A stretch of DNA of 35,799 nucleotides from Sphingobium quisquiliarum P25 (lineage in GTDB: Bacteria > Pseudomonadota > Alphaproteobacteria > Sphingomonadales > Sphingomonadaceae), in contig NZ_ATHO01000165.1 in NCBI RefSeq assembly GCF_000445065.1, positions 1 to 35,799 of the forward strand, written 5' to 3'. Below, in pieces: positions 7,926-15,848 of the stretch. The translations under genes and the position numbers were made by a program. The notes beneath the pieces are model-generated. The model saw only the letters and a list, made by a program, of their open reading frames with translations, was not told the DNA's origin and did no database searches. Positions within the stretch are counted from its first letter, which is position 1; each line of letters starts with the position of its first letter.

Positions 7926-9296
7926 GTGACGGCGAAGTGGACGCCGGAAAGCTGGCGGGAGCATAAGGGCATTCAGATGCCCGTCTATCGTGACGCGCAG
8001 GCGCTTGCCGCCGTGGAGGCTCAGCTCAGCCAGTTTCCCCCGCTCGTCTTTGCCGGCGAAGCGCGCAACCTGAAGGCCGAACTTGCCAAGGTCACAACCG
8101 GCGAGGCGTTCCTGCTGCAAGGCGGGGATTGCGCCGAAAGCTTTGCCGAGTTCCACCCGAACAACATCCGCGACACCTTCCGCGTGCTGCTACAGATGGC
8201 GGTGGTGCTGACCTTCGCGTCCAAGCTGCCGGTGGTAAAGGTCGGCCGCATGGCGGGGCAGTTCGCCAAGCCCCGGTCCGCTGATACGGAAACGATCGGC
8301 GGCGTGGAGCTGCCCAGCTATCGCGGCGACAATGTCAACGACATCGGTTTCACCGCCGAAGCGCGCGAGCCTGACCCGCAGCGCATGGTCCGCGCCTACA
8401 ACCAGTCGGCCGCGACGCTCAACCTGCTGCGCGCCTTCTCGACCGGCGGCTATGCCAGCCTGGACCGCGTCCACGGCTGGATGCTGGATTTCATGGGCCG
8501 CAGCCCGCTTGCCGCGAAATTCGACGCGGTCGCCGACCAGATCGGCGAAGCGCTCGACTTCATGCGCGCCTGTGGCCTGTCGCCCGAGACCGTGCCGCAG
8601 CTTGGCGGAACCAGCTTCTACACCAGCCATGAGGCGCTGCTGCTCCCCTATGAGCAGGCGCTGACCCGGCAGGATTCGCTGACCGGCGACTGGTACGACA
8701 CGTCCGCGCACATGCTCTGGATCGGCGACCGCACGCGGTTCGAAGGTTCGGCGCATGTCGAATATCTGCGCGGCATCGGCAACCCCATTGGCATGAAGTG
8801 CGGGCCCAGCCTTGAGCCCGACGCGCTCATTCGCCTGCTCGACATATTGAACCCCTCGCGTGAGGCAGGCCGGATCACGCTCATCACGCGCTATGGTCAT
8901 GACAAGATCGAGGCGGGCCTGCCCAAGCTGGTCCGCGCGGTGCTGCGCGAAGGCCATCCCGTGGTCTGGTCCTGCGACCCGATGCACGGCAATGTCATCA
9001 AGGCGGCCAATGGCTACAAGACGCGGCCCTTCGACCGCATCCTGGCCGAAGTGCGCGGCTTCTTCGCCGTCCACCGTGCGGAGGGCAGCTTCGGCGGCGG
9101 CATCCATGCCGAAATGACGGGTCAGAATGTGACGGAGTGCACCGGCGGCGCCATCGCCATCACCGACGAGGGCCTCGCCGACCGCTACCACACCCATTGC
9201 GACCCGCGCCTCAACGCGGCGCAGAGCCTCGAACTCGCTTTCCTGCTCGCGGAAATGCTGAACGAGGAATTGAAGGAACGCCGCGCCGCGGCCTGA
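7926..9296 (+). CDS. Class II 3-deoxy-7-phosphoheptulonate (DAHP) synthase
   Basis: This enzyme condenses phosphoenolpyruvate and erythrose-4-phosphate, the first step of the shikimate pathway to aromatic amino acids. It is of the plant/mycobacterial class II type. WTPESWR opens the domain, the metal-site cysteine is C69 in [11 protein letters not shown], and [15 protein letters not shown] and the late [15 protein letters not shown] supply further active-site residues. The length of 456 residues is normal. I chose the GTG at 7926, preceded by GGGAG seven bases upstream; an upstream TTG would add residues unlike the family. It forms a single-gene unit closed by a clear terminator. No leader peptide for aromatic amino acids was seen. 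Confidence 0.96.
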   Translation: MTAKWTPESWREHKGIQMPVYRDAQALAAVEAQLSQFPPLVFAGEARNLKAELAKVTTGEAFLLQGGDCAESFAEFHPNNIRDTFRVLLQMAVVLTFASKLPVVKVGRMAGQFAKPRSADTETIGGVELPSYRGDNVNDIGFTAEAREPDPQRMVRAYNQSAATLNLLRAFSTGGYASLDRVHGWMLDFMGRSPLAAKFDAVADQIGEALDFMRACGLSPETVPQLGGTSFYTSHEALLLPYEQALTRQDSLTGDWYDTSAHMLWIGDRTRFEGSAHVEYLRGIGNPIGMKCGPSLEPDALIRLLDILNPSREAGRITLITRYGHDKIEAGLPKLVRAVLREGHPVVWSCDPMHGNVIKAANGYKTRPFDRILAEVRGFFAVHRAEGSFGGGIHAEMTGQNVTECTGGAIAITDEGLADRYHTHCDPRLNAAQSLELAFLLAEMLNEELKERRAAA

Positions 9297-9314
9297 TCCT
9301 TCCGCTTGGAACAG

Positions 9315-9347
9315 AAAATCCCGCCGATCGCTTCCGGCGGGATTTTT
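9315..9347 (+). terminator. Rho-independent terminator after DAHP synthase
   Basis: AAAATCCCGCC pairs perfectly with GGCGGGATTTT across a loop of about ten bases and runs into a T tract. It starts 18 bp after the stop codon. Because A tracts precede the stem, it may also work on the opposite strand. Confidence 0.9.
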
Positions 9348-9433
9348 CATGGGCGATGCGCCCCTGTCACGACAGCGTCACCAACCTATGATTGTCCGCT
9401 TGCTTTGACGGGTCAAAGCCGTAGCTTTCACCC

Positions 9434-10183
9434 ATGGCAAAGGAACCGGCATTGGCGACCATCGCCGTCTACAGCCTGAAGGGCGGAGTAGGCAAAACCA
9501 CTTTCGCGATCAATCTCGCCTGGGCTTCGGCCTCGATCTCGCGGCGGCGCACGCTGCTATGGGACCTTGATCCGCAGGCGGCCTCCAGTTGGCTCATCTC
9601 CACGGACAAGCAGAGCCGCGACGCCGCGCAGGCGATCTTCAGCAAGGATGTGGAGGTCCGCAAGCTGATCCAGCCCTCCACCGTGCCCGGCCTTGACCTG
9701 ATCGCCGCCGACACCTCGCTGCGCAGCCTCGACCATCTCTTTCGCGAAATGGACAAGAAGAAGCGGCTGGCAAAGCTCATCGACAGCCTGGGCAAGGATT
9801 ATGACCGCATCATCCTCGATTGCCCGCCCGGCCTCACCGAAACCAGCGAGCAGGTGCTGCGCGCCGCCGATATGATCGTGATCCCGGTCATCCCTTCCCC
9901 ACTGTCTCAGCGCGCCATGGGCGAAGTCGCCCGCTACCTCGTCCAGCGCGGCGGATCGCATGCGCCGATCCTCCCCGTCTATTCCATGGTCGACCGCCGC
10001 CGCGCCCTCCACCGCAAGGCGCTGGAGGAACAACCCGGCTGGCCCGCCATCCCCATGGCCAGCATGGTCGAGCAGATGACGGTGCAACGGAAGCCGCTGG
10101 GCGCCTTCGCCGCGTCATCACCCCCGGCGCAGGCTTTCTCAGGGCTGTGGACGACGATTGAGCGGCAGTTGTCGAGGGGGTGA
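9434..10183 (+). CDS. ParA/MinD-type ATPase, orphan
   Basis: This 249-residue protein belongs to the ParA/MinD deviant-Walker family. The Walker A loop is KGGVGKTT at 16-23, including the signature first lysine. DLDPQAASS follows at 44 and the Walker B region is DRIILDCPPG near 124-133. Such ATPases position plasmids, chromosome origins or large protein complexes by dimerising on DNA or membrane. No ParB, parS-like site or partner gene is adjacent, and there is no N-terminal DNA-binding domain. It is therefore more likely a cargo-positioning or polarity factor than a plasmid partition system, but the cargo is unknown. It is monocistronic. Confidence 0.88.
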   Translation: MAKEPALATIAVYSLKGGVGKTTFAINLAWASASISRRRTLLWDLDPQAASSWLISTDKQSRDAAQAIFSKDVEVRKLIQPSTVPGLDLIAADTSLRSLDHLFREMDKKKRLAKLIDSLGKDYDRIILDCPPGLTETSEQVLRAADMIVIPVIPSPLSQRAMGEVARYLVQRGGSHAPILPVYSMVDRRRALHRKALEEQPGWPAIPMASMVEQMTVQRKPLGAFAASSPPAQAFSGLWTTIERQLSRG

Positions 10184-10187
10184 GCTG

Positions 10188-10234
10188 AGTTCGACGACGG
10201 CTTTCGACCATTTTATGCCGTCCGTCCTCGAACT
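10188..10234. repeat. Inverted repeat after the ParA-like gene
   Basis: AGTTCGA pairs with TCGAACT and, inside it, GACGGC pairs with GCCGTC, giving a two-step hairpin directly behind the stop at 10183. There is no T tract, so it is a weak terminator candidate. The inner segment GGCTTTCGACC resembles short dispersed sequences I have seen in many proteobacterial intergenic regions. Confidence 0.4.
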
Positions 10235-10304
10235 GAGGAATGCCCATAGCTGACATTGCCGTCGTGCAGTATGGGTTCAATCAGAAGCAATCCTTGAGGC
10301 ATCT

Positions 10305-10607
10305 ATGAGCCTGAACATGCAGATTTGGATCGCGGTTCTCTCATGCCTGCTGGTAGGCGGGGTTTCCTGCTTCGCCATCATATTGCTGTTGCATAAGGTT
10401 GCGCGGCAAGGCCGTGGCGCTGCCACCTTGATGGGGGCTATCGTTTTTGCCGTTTTATTAGCGACAGGGGGCTACCTCGCAACCATGGCACAGCCGGAGC
10501 CAGGCGCAGCTTTTGTAATGATGTTAGCCGCTTTCCTCGCACTGCTCTTTGGGCTTGTAGCCGGTCCGCTGGCTTTCGTGGCGATGACGCGTGAGGCCGA
10601 CAGTTGA
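10305..10607 (+). CDS. Small membrane protein, unrecognised
   Basis: I do not recognise this 100-residue protein. It has three hydrophobic segments, at about residues 7-29, 40-60 and 67-92, separated by a basic loop (HKVARQGRGAA) and a short PEPG turn. It is therefore probably an inner-membrane protein with the basic loop in the cytoplasm. GAGG lies a few bases before the ATG. The codons use more A/T-ending forms than neighbouring genes, and the gene lies in a ~1-kb patch with the equally little-known minus-strand gene that converges on it from the right. This fits a recently acquired patch, but composition is the only support. Confidence 0.65.
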   Translation: MSLNMQIWIAVLSCLLVGGVSCFAIILLLHKVARQGRGAATLMGAIVFAVLLATGGYLATMAQPEPGAAFVMMLAAFLALLFGLVAGPLAFVAMTREADS

Positions 10608-10622
10608 GCCGGGATAAACTCG

Positions 10623-11087
10623 TTATTTCGATTCCGGAAATACCAAGTACGGCTTGATTTTGTCCATCGTCTCTTGTGCATCCAATGTGGTGCAAAGTTC
10701 GGGTTGCTTTGCCAAGCAGGTCTGCGGCGCGGCGGGGTCATTTACTGCAATGATGGTTAGTTCTGCACCACCCGGCCCTCTAATAGTCGCGGGTCCCCAG
10801 CCTATGCCCATATACATCTGGCTGCCCTTTTGGTTGATGATCTGGAAATAACGAAACCCGGCTAGGCTCGTGAGTTCTGCCGCTCGATACAAAGCAATTC
10901 TTCCGGCACTGCCTTCCGGAGCGCCGCCGTTGGTTCCCGTAACGACGCGCCAAGAATTGGGGCCGATCACTTTGTCTTTGTAGCCTCCCGTCATACCCCA
11001 ACGGCGATATTTGACGGTCTGTGCTGGAGCAATCGTGGCTGACACTATGATGCTGATAAACAATGCAGCGGAAAATAGCTTACGCAT
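10623..11087 (-). CDS. Secreted protein resembling the CC0125/CC1285 family
   Basis: This 154-residue protein starts with a clear signal peptide (KLFSAALFISIIVSATIA, cleavage near APAQ). The mature part has GGYKDKVIGPNSWRVV, then IALYRAAELTSLAGFRYFQI. That pattern resembles the Caulobacter CC0125/CC1285 group, whose members combine a GGY...W+V strand with a 'lyRAAELt...Gf.yF' helix-strand. Most members are lipoproteins, but I see no lipobox here, so it is probably periplasmic. Function is unknown. The ATG at 11087 has a GGGGGTG ribosome site. Codon use is lower in GC than the surrounding housekeeping genes. Confidence 0.7.
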   Translation of the reverse strand: MRKLFSAALFISIIVSATIAPAQTVKYRRWGMTGGYKDKVIGPNSWRVVTGTNGGAPEGSAGRIALYRAAELTSLAGFRYFQIINQKGSQMYMGIGWGPATIRGPGGAELTIIAVNDPAAPQTCLAKQPELCTTLDAQETMDKIKPYLVFPESK

Positions 11088-11192
11088 CGACACCCCCAAT
11101 TTCGCAACACATCGTCTAAAAATGTCGGATATACAATGTCTGCAATCACCTATCCGCTTCTCCGAAGCAGAATTTCTGCTCTCCACCCATCT

Positions 11193-11283
11193 TCGTCGTC
11201 CCCGCGCAGGCGGGGACCCATGTCGCCTTCGGCAATTCAGCCATATGCAGAGAGATAGATCCCCGCCTGCGCGGGGACGACGA
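11193..11283. repeat. Inverted pair of GC-rich REP-like units
   Basis: Two 24-bp arms, one beginning TCGTCGTCCCCGCGCAGGCG and its exact reverse complement, face each other across about 43 bp. Each arm contains its own small palindrome (CCCCGC...GCGGGG). This looks like the dispersed 'CCCCGCGnAGGCGGGGA' sequence common in sphingomonads and other alphaproteobacteria. It lies upstream of the CC0125-like gene, in the 329-bp gap before the acyl-AMP ligase stop. No gene was seen in that gap. Confidence 0.75.
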
Positions 11284-11416
11284 TATTCCAACGAACGCCT
11301 CTGCTATCCGCCAGTGTCAGTTCTTCCCGCCGCTGAGCTTGCGGCGCAGCGTTCACTCAAACGACCGCATCCCGCAGCCTCATCCGGCCGCAGACCGCCC
11401 AAAACCCAACCCCAAC

Positions 11417-13216
11417 TCAAGCCGCAATATCGTAAGGCCGGATCTCACCCGTCAGATACAGGTTGCGCGCCTTCGACCGGCTGAGCTTGCCCGAACTCGT
11501 GCGCGGCAATGTGCGCGGCGGCACCAGTTCCACGACGCAGTTCATGCCGGTGATCGCCCGCACCCGCTCGCGGATCTGGTCGCGCAGCCGCGTGCGCTCG
11601 TCATTGTCGGACGTGCGGCAATGCACCAGCACCGCGGGCGCTTCCTCGCCGCCCGGCGTCGTGATCGCGAAGGCGGCGATGTCGCCCTGCTTGAAGCCCG
11701 GCAACTGCTCCACCGCCCATTCGATGTCCTGGGGCCAATGGTTCTTGCCGTTGATGATGATCATGTCCTTGGCGCGGCCGACGATGTAGAGATAGCCGTC
11801 GCTCAAATACCCCATGTCGCCCGTGTCCAGCCAGCCATCGACCATGCAGGCGTCGGTCGCTTCCTGATCGCGGAAATAGCCGACCATCAGCGACGGGCCG
11901 GTGGTCCACACCTTGCCGATCTGCCGTTCGCCCAGCGGCGCGCCGTCCTCGTCGCGGATTTCCACGATCATGTCGCGCGCGGGCTTGCCGCAATTGACGA
12001 TGGAGCGGAAGCGCTGCGGCCGTCCTTCGGTCGCGTCGCCGCCCGACAGGTCGGTTTCCTCGACCAGCTCGACGATGATGCCCTCGCCCGGCGGCATGAT
12101 GGTGACCGCCAGCGTCGCTTCGGCCAGGCCATAGCTCGGCAGGAACGCCTTGGGGCTGAACCCCGCATCAGCGAAGGCGTCGACGAAGCTCTGCATCACG
12201 TCCGGGCGGATCATGTCCGCGCCATTGCCCGCCAGCCGCCAGCGCGACAGGTCGAACCGGTCCGCCGCCTTTGTCTGGCTCGACATCCGCCGCGCGCAAA
12301 TGTCATAGCCGAAGGTCGGCGAATAGCTGATCGACGTGCCTTCGTTGCGGCTGATGAGGTCCAGCCACGCCAGCGGACGGCGGGCGAAATCCTCGGTCTT
12401 CATATAGTCGGTCGACACCTGGTTGGCGACGACCGACAGGAAGCAGCCGACCAGCCCCATGTCGTGATACCAGGGCAGCCAGCTGATGCAGCGGTCGCTT
12501 TCCTGCACCTGCATCCCGTGGCTGTGCGCGGCAAGGTTGCTGAGCAGCGCATGGTGCGTCACCGCGACGCCGTGGGGAAAGCGGGTCGATCCGCTGGAAT
12601 ATTGCAGATAGCAGACCTCGTCGCCCCGCGCCTGCGGCAGTTCCGCCGGAACCACCCCACGGGCAATGAAATCCTCAAAGGCGATGCTTTCGACCGAACG
12701 CTGCCGCCCGGCCTCGCCCGCCATTTCCTCCAGTTCCTTGGGGAAGAGGAACAGCATCGGGTCGCAACTGGTCAGCTGGACGTTGAGCTGGTCGATATAG
12801 CTTTCCTTGCCCCCAAAGCTGGTGGGCAGCGGCAGCGGCACCGGCCAGGCGCCCGCATAGACGATGCCGAAGAAAAGCTGGGCGAAGTCAGCGCCCGTTT
12901 CCGCGACCAGCGCCACGCGGTCCTGCGGCTTGACGCCATGGGCGATCAGCCTGTGGGCGCAGGCGATCGCGTCGGCGCGCAGTTCCGAAAAAGGGTAGGG
13001 CCGCGCCAGATTGCCGCGCGCATCATGGAAATTCAGCCCCCGCACCCCCTGCGCGGCATAGTCCAGCGCCTCGCCAAGCGTCTCGAAATCGGAGAAGCGC
13101 CGTGGCAGGGCATCATTGGTCGGCGTAGGTGCCATCATGCTTTGCGAACCCGTCATATTGGCGTCACCCAATGTCATCATCTTGTCATCCGGGGCGGGCG
13201 CTATCACCTTTGACAT
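11417..13216 (-). CDS. Fatty acyl-AMP ligase
   Basis: This adenylate-forming enzyme activates a fatty acid to acyl-AMP, usually for transfer to an acyl carrier protein rather than to CoA. The phosphate loop reads YSSGSTRFPHGVAVTH, followed by WLPWYHDMGLVG, GNGADMIRP, YGLAEATLAVT, WLDTGDMGYL and GRAKDMIIINGKNHWPQDIE. The C-terminal lysine lies in PRTSSGKLSRSKAR. The STRFP loop and the WYHDMGL block mark fatty acyl-AMP ligases rather than acyl-CoA ligases. In sphingomonads such enzymes are candidates for sphingolipid or lipid-tail synthesis, but no partner carrier protein or synthase is adjacent. The start is uncertain: ATGs at 13216, 13180 and 13156 are all possible. Confidence 0.92.
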   Translation of the reverse strand: MSKVIAPAPDDKMMTLGDANMTGSQSMMAPTPTNDALPRRFSDFETLGEALDYAAQGVRGLNFHDARGNLARPYPFSELRADAIACAHRLIAHGVKPQDRVALVAETGADFAQLFFGIVYAGAWPVPLPLPTSFGGKESYIDQLNVQLTSCDPMLFLFPKELEEMAGEAGRQRSVESIAFEDFIARGVVPAELPQARGDEVCYLQYSSGSTRFPHGVAVTHHALLSNLAAHSHGMQVQESDRCISWLPWYHDMGLVGCFLSVVANQVSTDYMKTEDFARRPLAWLDLISRNEGTSISYSPTFGYDICARRMSSQTKAADRFDLSRWRLAGNGADMIRPDVMQSFVDAFADAGFSPKAFLPSYGLAEATLAVTIMPPGEGIIVELVEETDLSGGDATEGRPQRFRSIVNCGKPARDMIVEIRDEDGAPLGERQIGKVWTTGPSLMVGYFRDQEATDACMVDGWLDTGDMGYLSDGYLYIVGRAKDMIIINGKNHWPQDIEWAVEQLPGFKQGDIAAFAITTPGGEEAPAVLVHCRTSDNDERTRLRDQIRERVRAITGMNCVVELVPPRTLPRTSSGKLSRSKARNLYLTGEIRPYDIAA

Positions 13217-13325
13217 CGCGATGCACCGGATAGTTGCATACCAGCGTGAACTTCTACAGCATAAGGCGCGGTCAAATTCCGGCCCGACTGTGGCATAAAC
13301 ATGGCGCTTGGCGCATGATCGCGCC

Positions 13326-13850
13326 ATGACCGCCAAACGTCCCCCTCCAGCGCTCGATGAAGACAGCTTGCGCGAACTGGCGCTGCGCTATGTCGGCCGG
13401 TTCGCGACCAGCCGGGCGAAGCTGCTCGCCTATCTGAACCGCAAGCTCAAGGAGCGCGGCTGGGCGGGCGCGCAGCCGCCAGCGCCGGACCGGCTGGTCG
13501 ATCGGCTTGCCGAACTGCGCTATGTCGACGACCGGGGCTATGCCGTCATGAAAAGCGCGGCCCTGTCCCGCCGCGGCTATGGCGCGCGCCGCGTGGCGCA
13601 AACCCTGCACGCGGACGGCATCGCGCCAGCCGATCGCGAAGAAGCGGACGCCCAGACGAGCAACGAAAGCTGGGCCGCCGCCGATCGCTTCGCCCGCCGC
13701 AAGCGCATCGGCCCCTATGCGCAGGCGCGCGCCGACCCGAAGCAGCGCGAAAAGGCGATCGCCGCCTTCCTGCGCGCAGGCCACAGCTACGAAACCGCCC
13801 GCCGCTGGATCGACGCTCCCCCCGGTGAACCGCCAGAGCCGCAGGATTGA
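13326..13850 (+). CDS. recX: RecX family regulatory protein
   Basis: This 174-residue protein matches RecX, which binds RecA filaments and limits recombinase activity. It is rich in arginine and helices, with the repeats typical of the family: LRELALRYVGRFATSRAKL, LVDRLAELRYVDDRGYA and SRRGYGARRVAQTLHADGI. The ATG at 13326 gives a normal N-terminus; an in-frame TTG lies 18 bp upstream. It is not next to recA. It diverges from the acyl-AMP ligase gene, sharing about 109 bp of promoter region. A copy of the nested repeat begins 11 bp behind its stop. Confidence 0.88.
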   Translation: MTAKRPPPALDEDSLRELALRYVGRFATSRAKLLAYLNRKLKERGWAGAQPPAPDRLVDRLAELRYVDDRGYAVMKSAALSRRGYGARRVAQTLHADGIAPADREEADAQTSNESWAAADRFARRKRIGPYAQARADPKQREKAIAAFLRAGHSYETARRWIDAPPGEPPEPQD

Positions 13851-13860
13851 AGGATTTTGT

Positions 13861-14138
13861 GGTTTGCGCGGAGGCGCAGAGGGCGCAGAGGAATTTGGTT
13901 CATGCGGAGGCGCGGAGACGCGGAGGAGGTTGCGGCTGGATCGATGCCTGCTCTTTCATGATGGCGCGCAGCGCAGGCAAAGAATGATTTTTGCCTTCGG
14001 CGATGCAGAGGAGAGGGAGCGCGGGATTGGCCTCTACTCCCCTCCGCGTCTCCGCGCCTCCGCGTGACCAAAATCCACAACGCGCCACACCACCCCCCGC
14101 ACCCCCTCAGCGCCCTCTGCGCCTCTGCGCGCCCCAAA
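13861..14138. repeat. Nested inverted-repeat element, copy D
   Basis: The outer arms (GGTTTGCGCGGAGGCGCAGA on the left, CTCTGCGCCTCTGCGCG on the right) pair with a few mismatches. The inner arms GCGGAGGCGCGGAGACGCGG and CCTCCGCGTCTCCGCGCCTC pair over more than 20 bp. The core shares GGCTGGATCGATGCCTGCTC and CGCGCAGCGCAGGCAAAGAA with copy B in the same orientation. It occupies most of the 344-bp gap between recX and the DUF192 gene. Confidence 0.85.
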
Positions 14139-14194
14139 AAGAATCCACCCAAGCCGGATAGCGCAACCCGCCACCAATGCGATAAGCCCAACCC

Positions 14195-14722
14195 ATGAAG
14201 CACCTCCCCGCCCTCCTCCTGCTCGCGCTCGCCGCCTGCTCCCCCACCGCGCCCAAGGCGGAGAAGGCGACCAGCCCCGCCAGCCAGCAGCAGGTCCTCC
14301 TCCCCCTCGTCATCAGCACGGCGACCGGCACTCGCCGCTTTGCCGTGGAGGCCGCCCTCACCCCGCAGCAGCAGGAGCAGGGCCTGATGTTCCGCAAGTC
14401 GCTGGAACCGGACGGCGGCATGCTCTTTCCCATGAACCCGCCGCGCACGGCCAGTTTCTGGATGAAGAACACGCTGATCCCGCTCGACATGCTGTTCATC
14501 CGCACTGACGGCACGATCGCCTTCATCGCCGCCAACACCACGCCCTATTCGCGCGAGCCCGTCTCCGCCGGAGTCCCCGTCGCCGCCGTTCTGGAACTGC
14601 GCGGCGGGCGGGCGGCGGAGCTTGGCATCGCGCCGGGGGACCGGGTTGCCTGGGGCCGCTGCGCCGATCCGGCGGGCAAGGGTCCGGCCGGGCTCGATTT
14701 CTGTCCGTCCCGCGCCCGGTAA
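14195..14722 (+). CDS. DUF192 family lipoprotein
   Basis: This 175-residue protein has a lipoprotein signal peptide (LLLLALAACS, lipid-modified C15) and then a DUF192 domain. Family hallmarks are LTPQQQEQGLMFRKSL, GGMLFPM, ASFWMKNTLIPLDMLFI and a closing LELRGGRAAELGIAPGD. DUF192 proteins form a small beta barrel exported to the periplasm; their role is not settled. The gene runs in the same direction as the two complex I-linked genes behind it, with a 50-bp gap, and may share their transcript. A long repeat element separates it from recX. Confidence 0.88.
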   Translation: MKHLPALLLLALAACSPTAPKAEKATSPASQQQVLLPLVISTATGTRRFAVEAALTPQQQEQGLMFRKSLEPDGGMLFPMNPPRTASFWMKNTLIPLDMLFIRTDGTIAFIAANTTPYSREPVSAGVPVAAVLELRGGRAAELGIAPGDRVAWGRCADPAGKGPAGLDFCPSRAR

Positions 14723-14772
14723 CGCCATATCCGCCTTGCCAATCCCCCGCCCCGGCCTTAAGCGCTTCGCCC

Positions 14773-15171
14773 ATGGGAATCCTGGCCAAGATCTTCACAT
14801 GGTGGAACGGCGCCACCATCGGCACCGCACTCTACACCTCCCGCAAGGGCACGAAGGTGGGAGAGGACCATCAAGGCAATATCTATTATGAAGGCGGCGC
14901 GGACTCTTATGGCCGCACCCGCCGCTGGGTGATCTACAACGGCAATAACGACGCCAGCCGCGTGCCCGCCGAATGGCATGGCTGGCTGCATCACACGATC
15001 GAAGGCACGCCGGAAAGCTGCCTGCCGCCGCCGCGCATCTGGGAAAGGGATTTCACCCCCAACGCCACCGGCACTCCCAACGCCTACCGCCCCTCCGGCG
15101 CGCTGGAAAAGGGCGGTCACCGGCAGAAGGCGACCGGCGATTATGAGGCGTGGAGCCCCGACGCGTCATGA
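14773..15171 (+). CDS. NADH:ubiquinone oxidoreductase subunit, NDUFA12 (B17.2) family
   Basis: This 132-residue protein is the bacterial form of the mitochondrial complex I accessory subunit NDUFA12, found mainly in alphaproteobacteria. Recognisable blocks are the N-terminal FTWWNGATIGTALYTSRKG, the GNIYYE strand and RRWVIYNG, the EWHGWLHH motif and the late YRPSGAL. It binds the peripheral arm of complex I on the cytoplasmic side. Its stop overlaps the next gene's start as ATGA. The order NDUFA12, DUF2155, aat is often kept in alphaproteobacteria; here accB and accC, usually nearby, are absent. Confidence 0.94.
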   Translation: MGILAKIFTWWNGATIGTALYTSRKGTKVGEDHQGNIYYEGGADSYGRTRRWVIYNGNNDASRVPAEWHGWLHHTIEGTPESCLPPPRIWERDFTPNATGTPNAYRPSGALEKGGHRQKATGDYEAWSPDAS

Positions 15172-15848
15172 CCCTGCGCCGGGCGGGGGCGTTCCTGCCG
15201 ATCCTGCCCAGCCTGCCATTGCTCGGCTGCGCCCTGCTTCTGGCGGGCTGCGGCGATGACGATATCCCCGCCGCGAACCAGACCGGACCGGTGCGCATCG
15301 AACGCACCCCGATCCGCAACGGCGAAAATTCGGCCCTGCCCGGCACGCCCATGAGTGAGCGGGTCGCCGTGATCGGCCTGCTCAACAAGCGAAACGGCCT
15401 GACCCGCGACCTGACGATGAAACCGGGCGAAGCGCTGCGTGTGGGCGACGCCATCGTCCGCCTGCAAGCCTGCGAGACGACCGCGCCCTGGGAAAATGTG
15501 CAGGAAACCGGCGCTTTCGTTCAACTGGACGTGCGCAGCAGCGCCGATGGCAAGTGGCGGCGCAATTTTTCCGGCTGGCTGTTCCGCGAACGGCCCGACC
15601 GCAATGTCGTGCAGCACCCGGTCTATGACGTCTGGGTCAGAAGCTGCACGATGTCCTGGCCGGATGCTGGCCCCGGCACGGTGAAGCTGGGCGGCAAGGG
15701 CGAAGCGCCCTCCTCCTCCTCTTCCGCCAGAGCGGCCGGGCCCGACAGCGGCGCGAACGCCAGCTCCGCGCAGCTTCCCGAACCGCCCGCCAGCACCGCC
15801 CGGCCGGAACCCAGCGGCACATCCTCAACCGCCGCCGCCAACAATTGA
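15168..15848 (+). CDS. DUF2155 domain lipoprotein
   Basis: This 226-residue protein starts with a lipoprotein signal (ALLLAGCG). The DUF2155 domain follows, with VAVIGLLNKRNG, the GEALRVGDAIVRLQACETTA block, ETGAFVQLDV and the closing HPVYDVWVRSCT. Two cysteines in the domain may pair. The last ~65 residues are a low-complexity serine/alanine/proline tail. That tail and the end of the domain lie antisense to the 3' end of aat over 226 nt. The ATG at 15168 overlaps the NDUFA12 stop. The function of DUF2155 is unknown; its fixed position beside a complex I subunit suggests a cell-envelope or respiratory link, which is inference only. Confidence 0.88.
   Translation: MTLRRAGAFLPILPSLPLLGCALLLAGCGDDDIPAANQTGPVRIERTPIRNGENSALPGTPMSERVAVIGLLNKRNGLTRDLTMKPGEALRVGDAIVRLQACETTAPWENVQETGAFVQLDVRSSADGKWRRNFSGWLFRERPDRNVVQHPVYDVWVRSCTMSWPDAGPGTVKLGGKGEAPSSSSSARAAGPDSGANASSAQLPEPPASTARPEPSGTSSTAAANN

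Noticed and set aside
8190..9350. 386-codon open frame opposite DAHP synthase
   Set aside because: Shadow frame; it also runs through the terminator at 9315-9347.
9434..10183. Plasmid partition locus
   Set aside because: No ParB or centromere-like repeats, and surrounding genes are chromosomal housekeeping.
11339..13213. 624-codon open frame on the plus strand
   Set aside because: It lies antisense to the acyl-AMP ligase gene, is rich in H/R/Q/A as mirror frames of GC-rich genes are, and has no recognisable domain.
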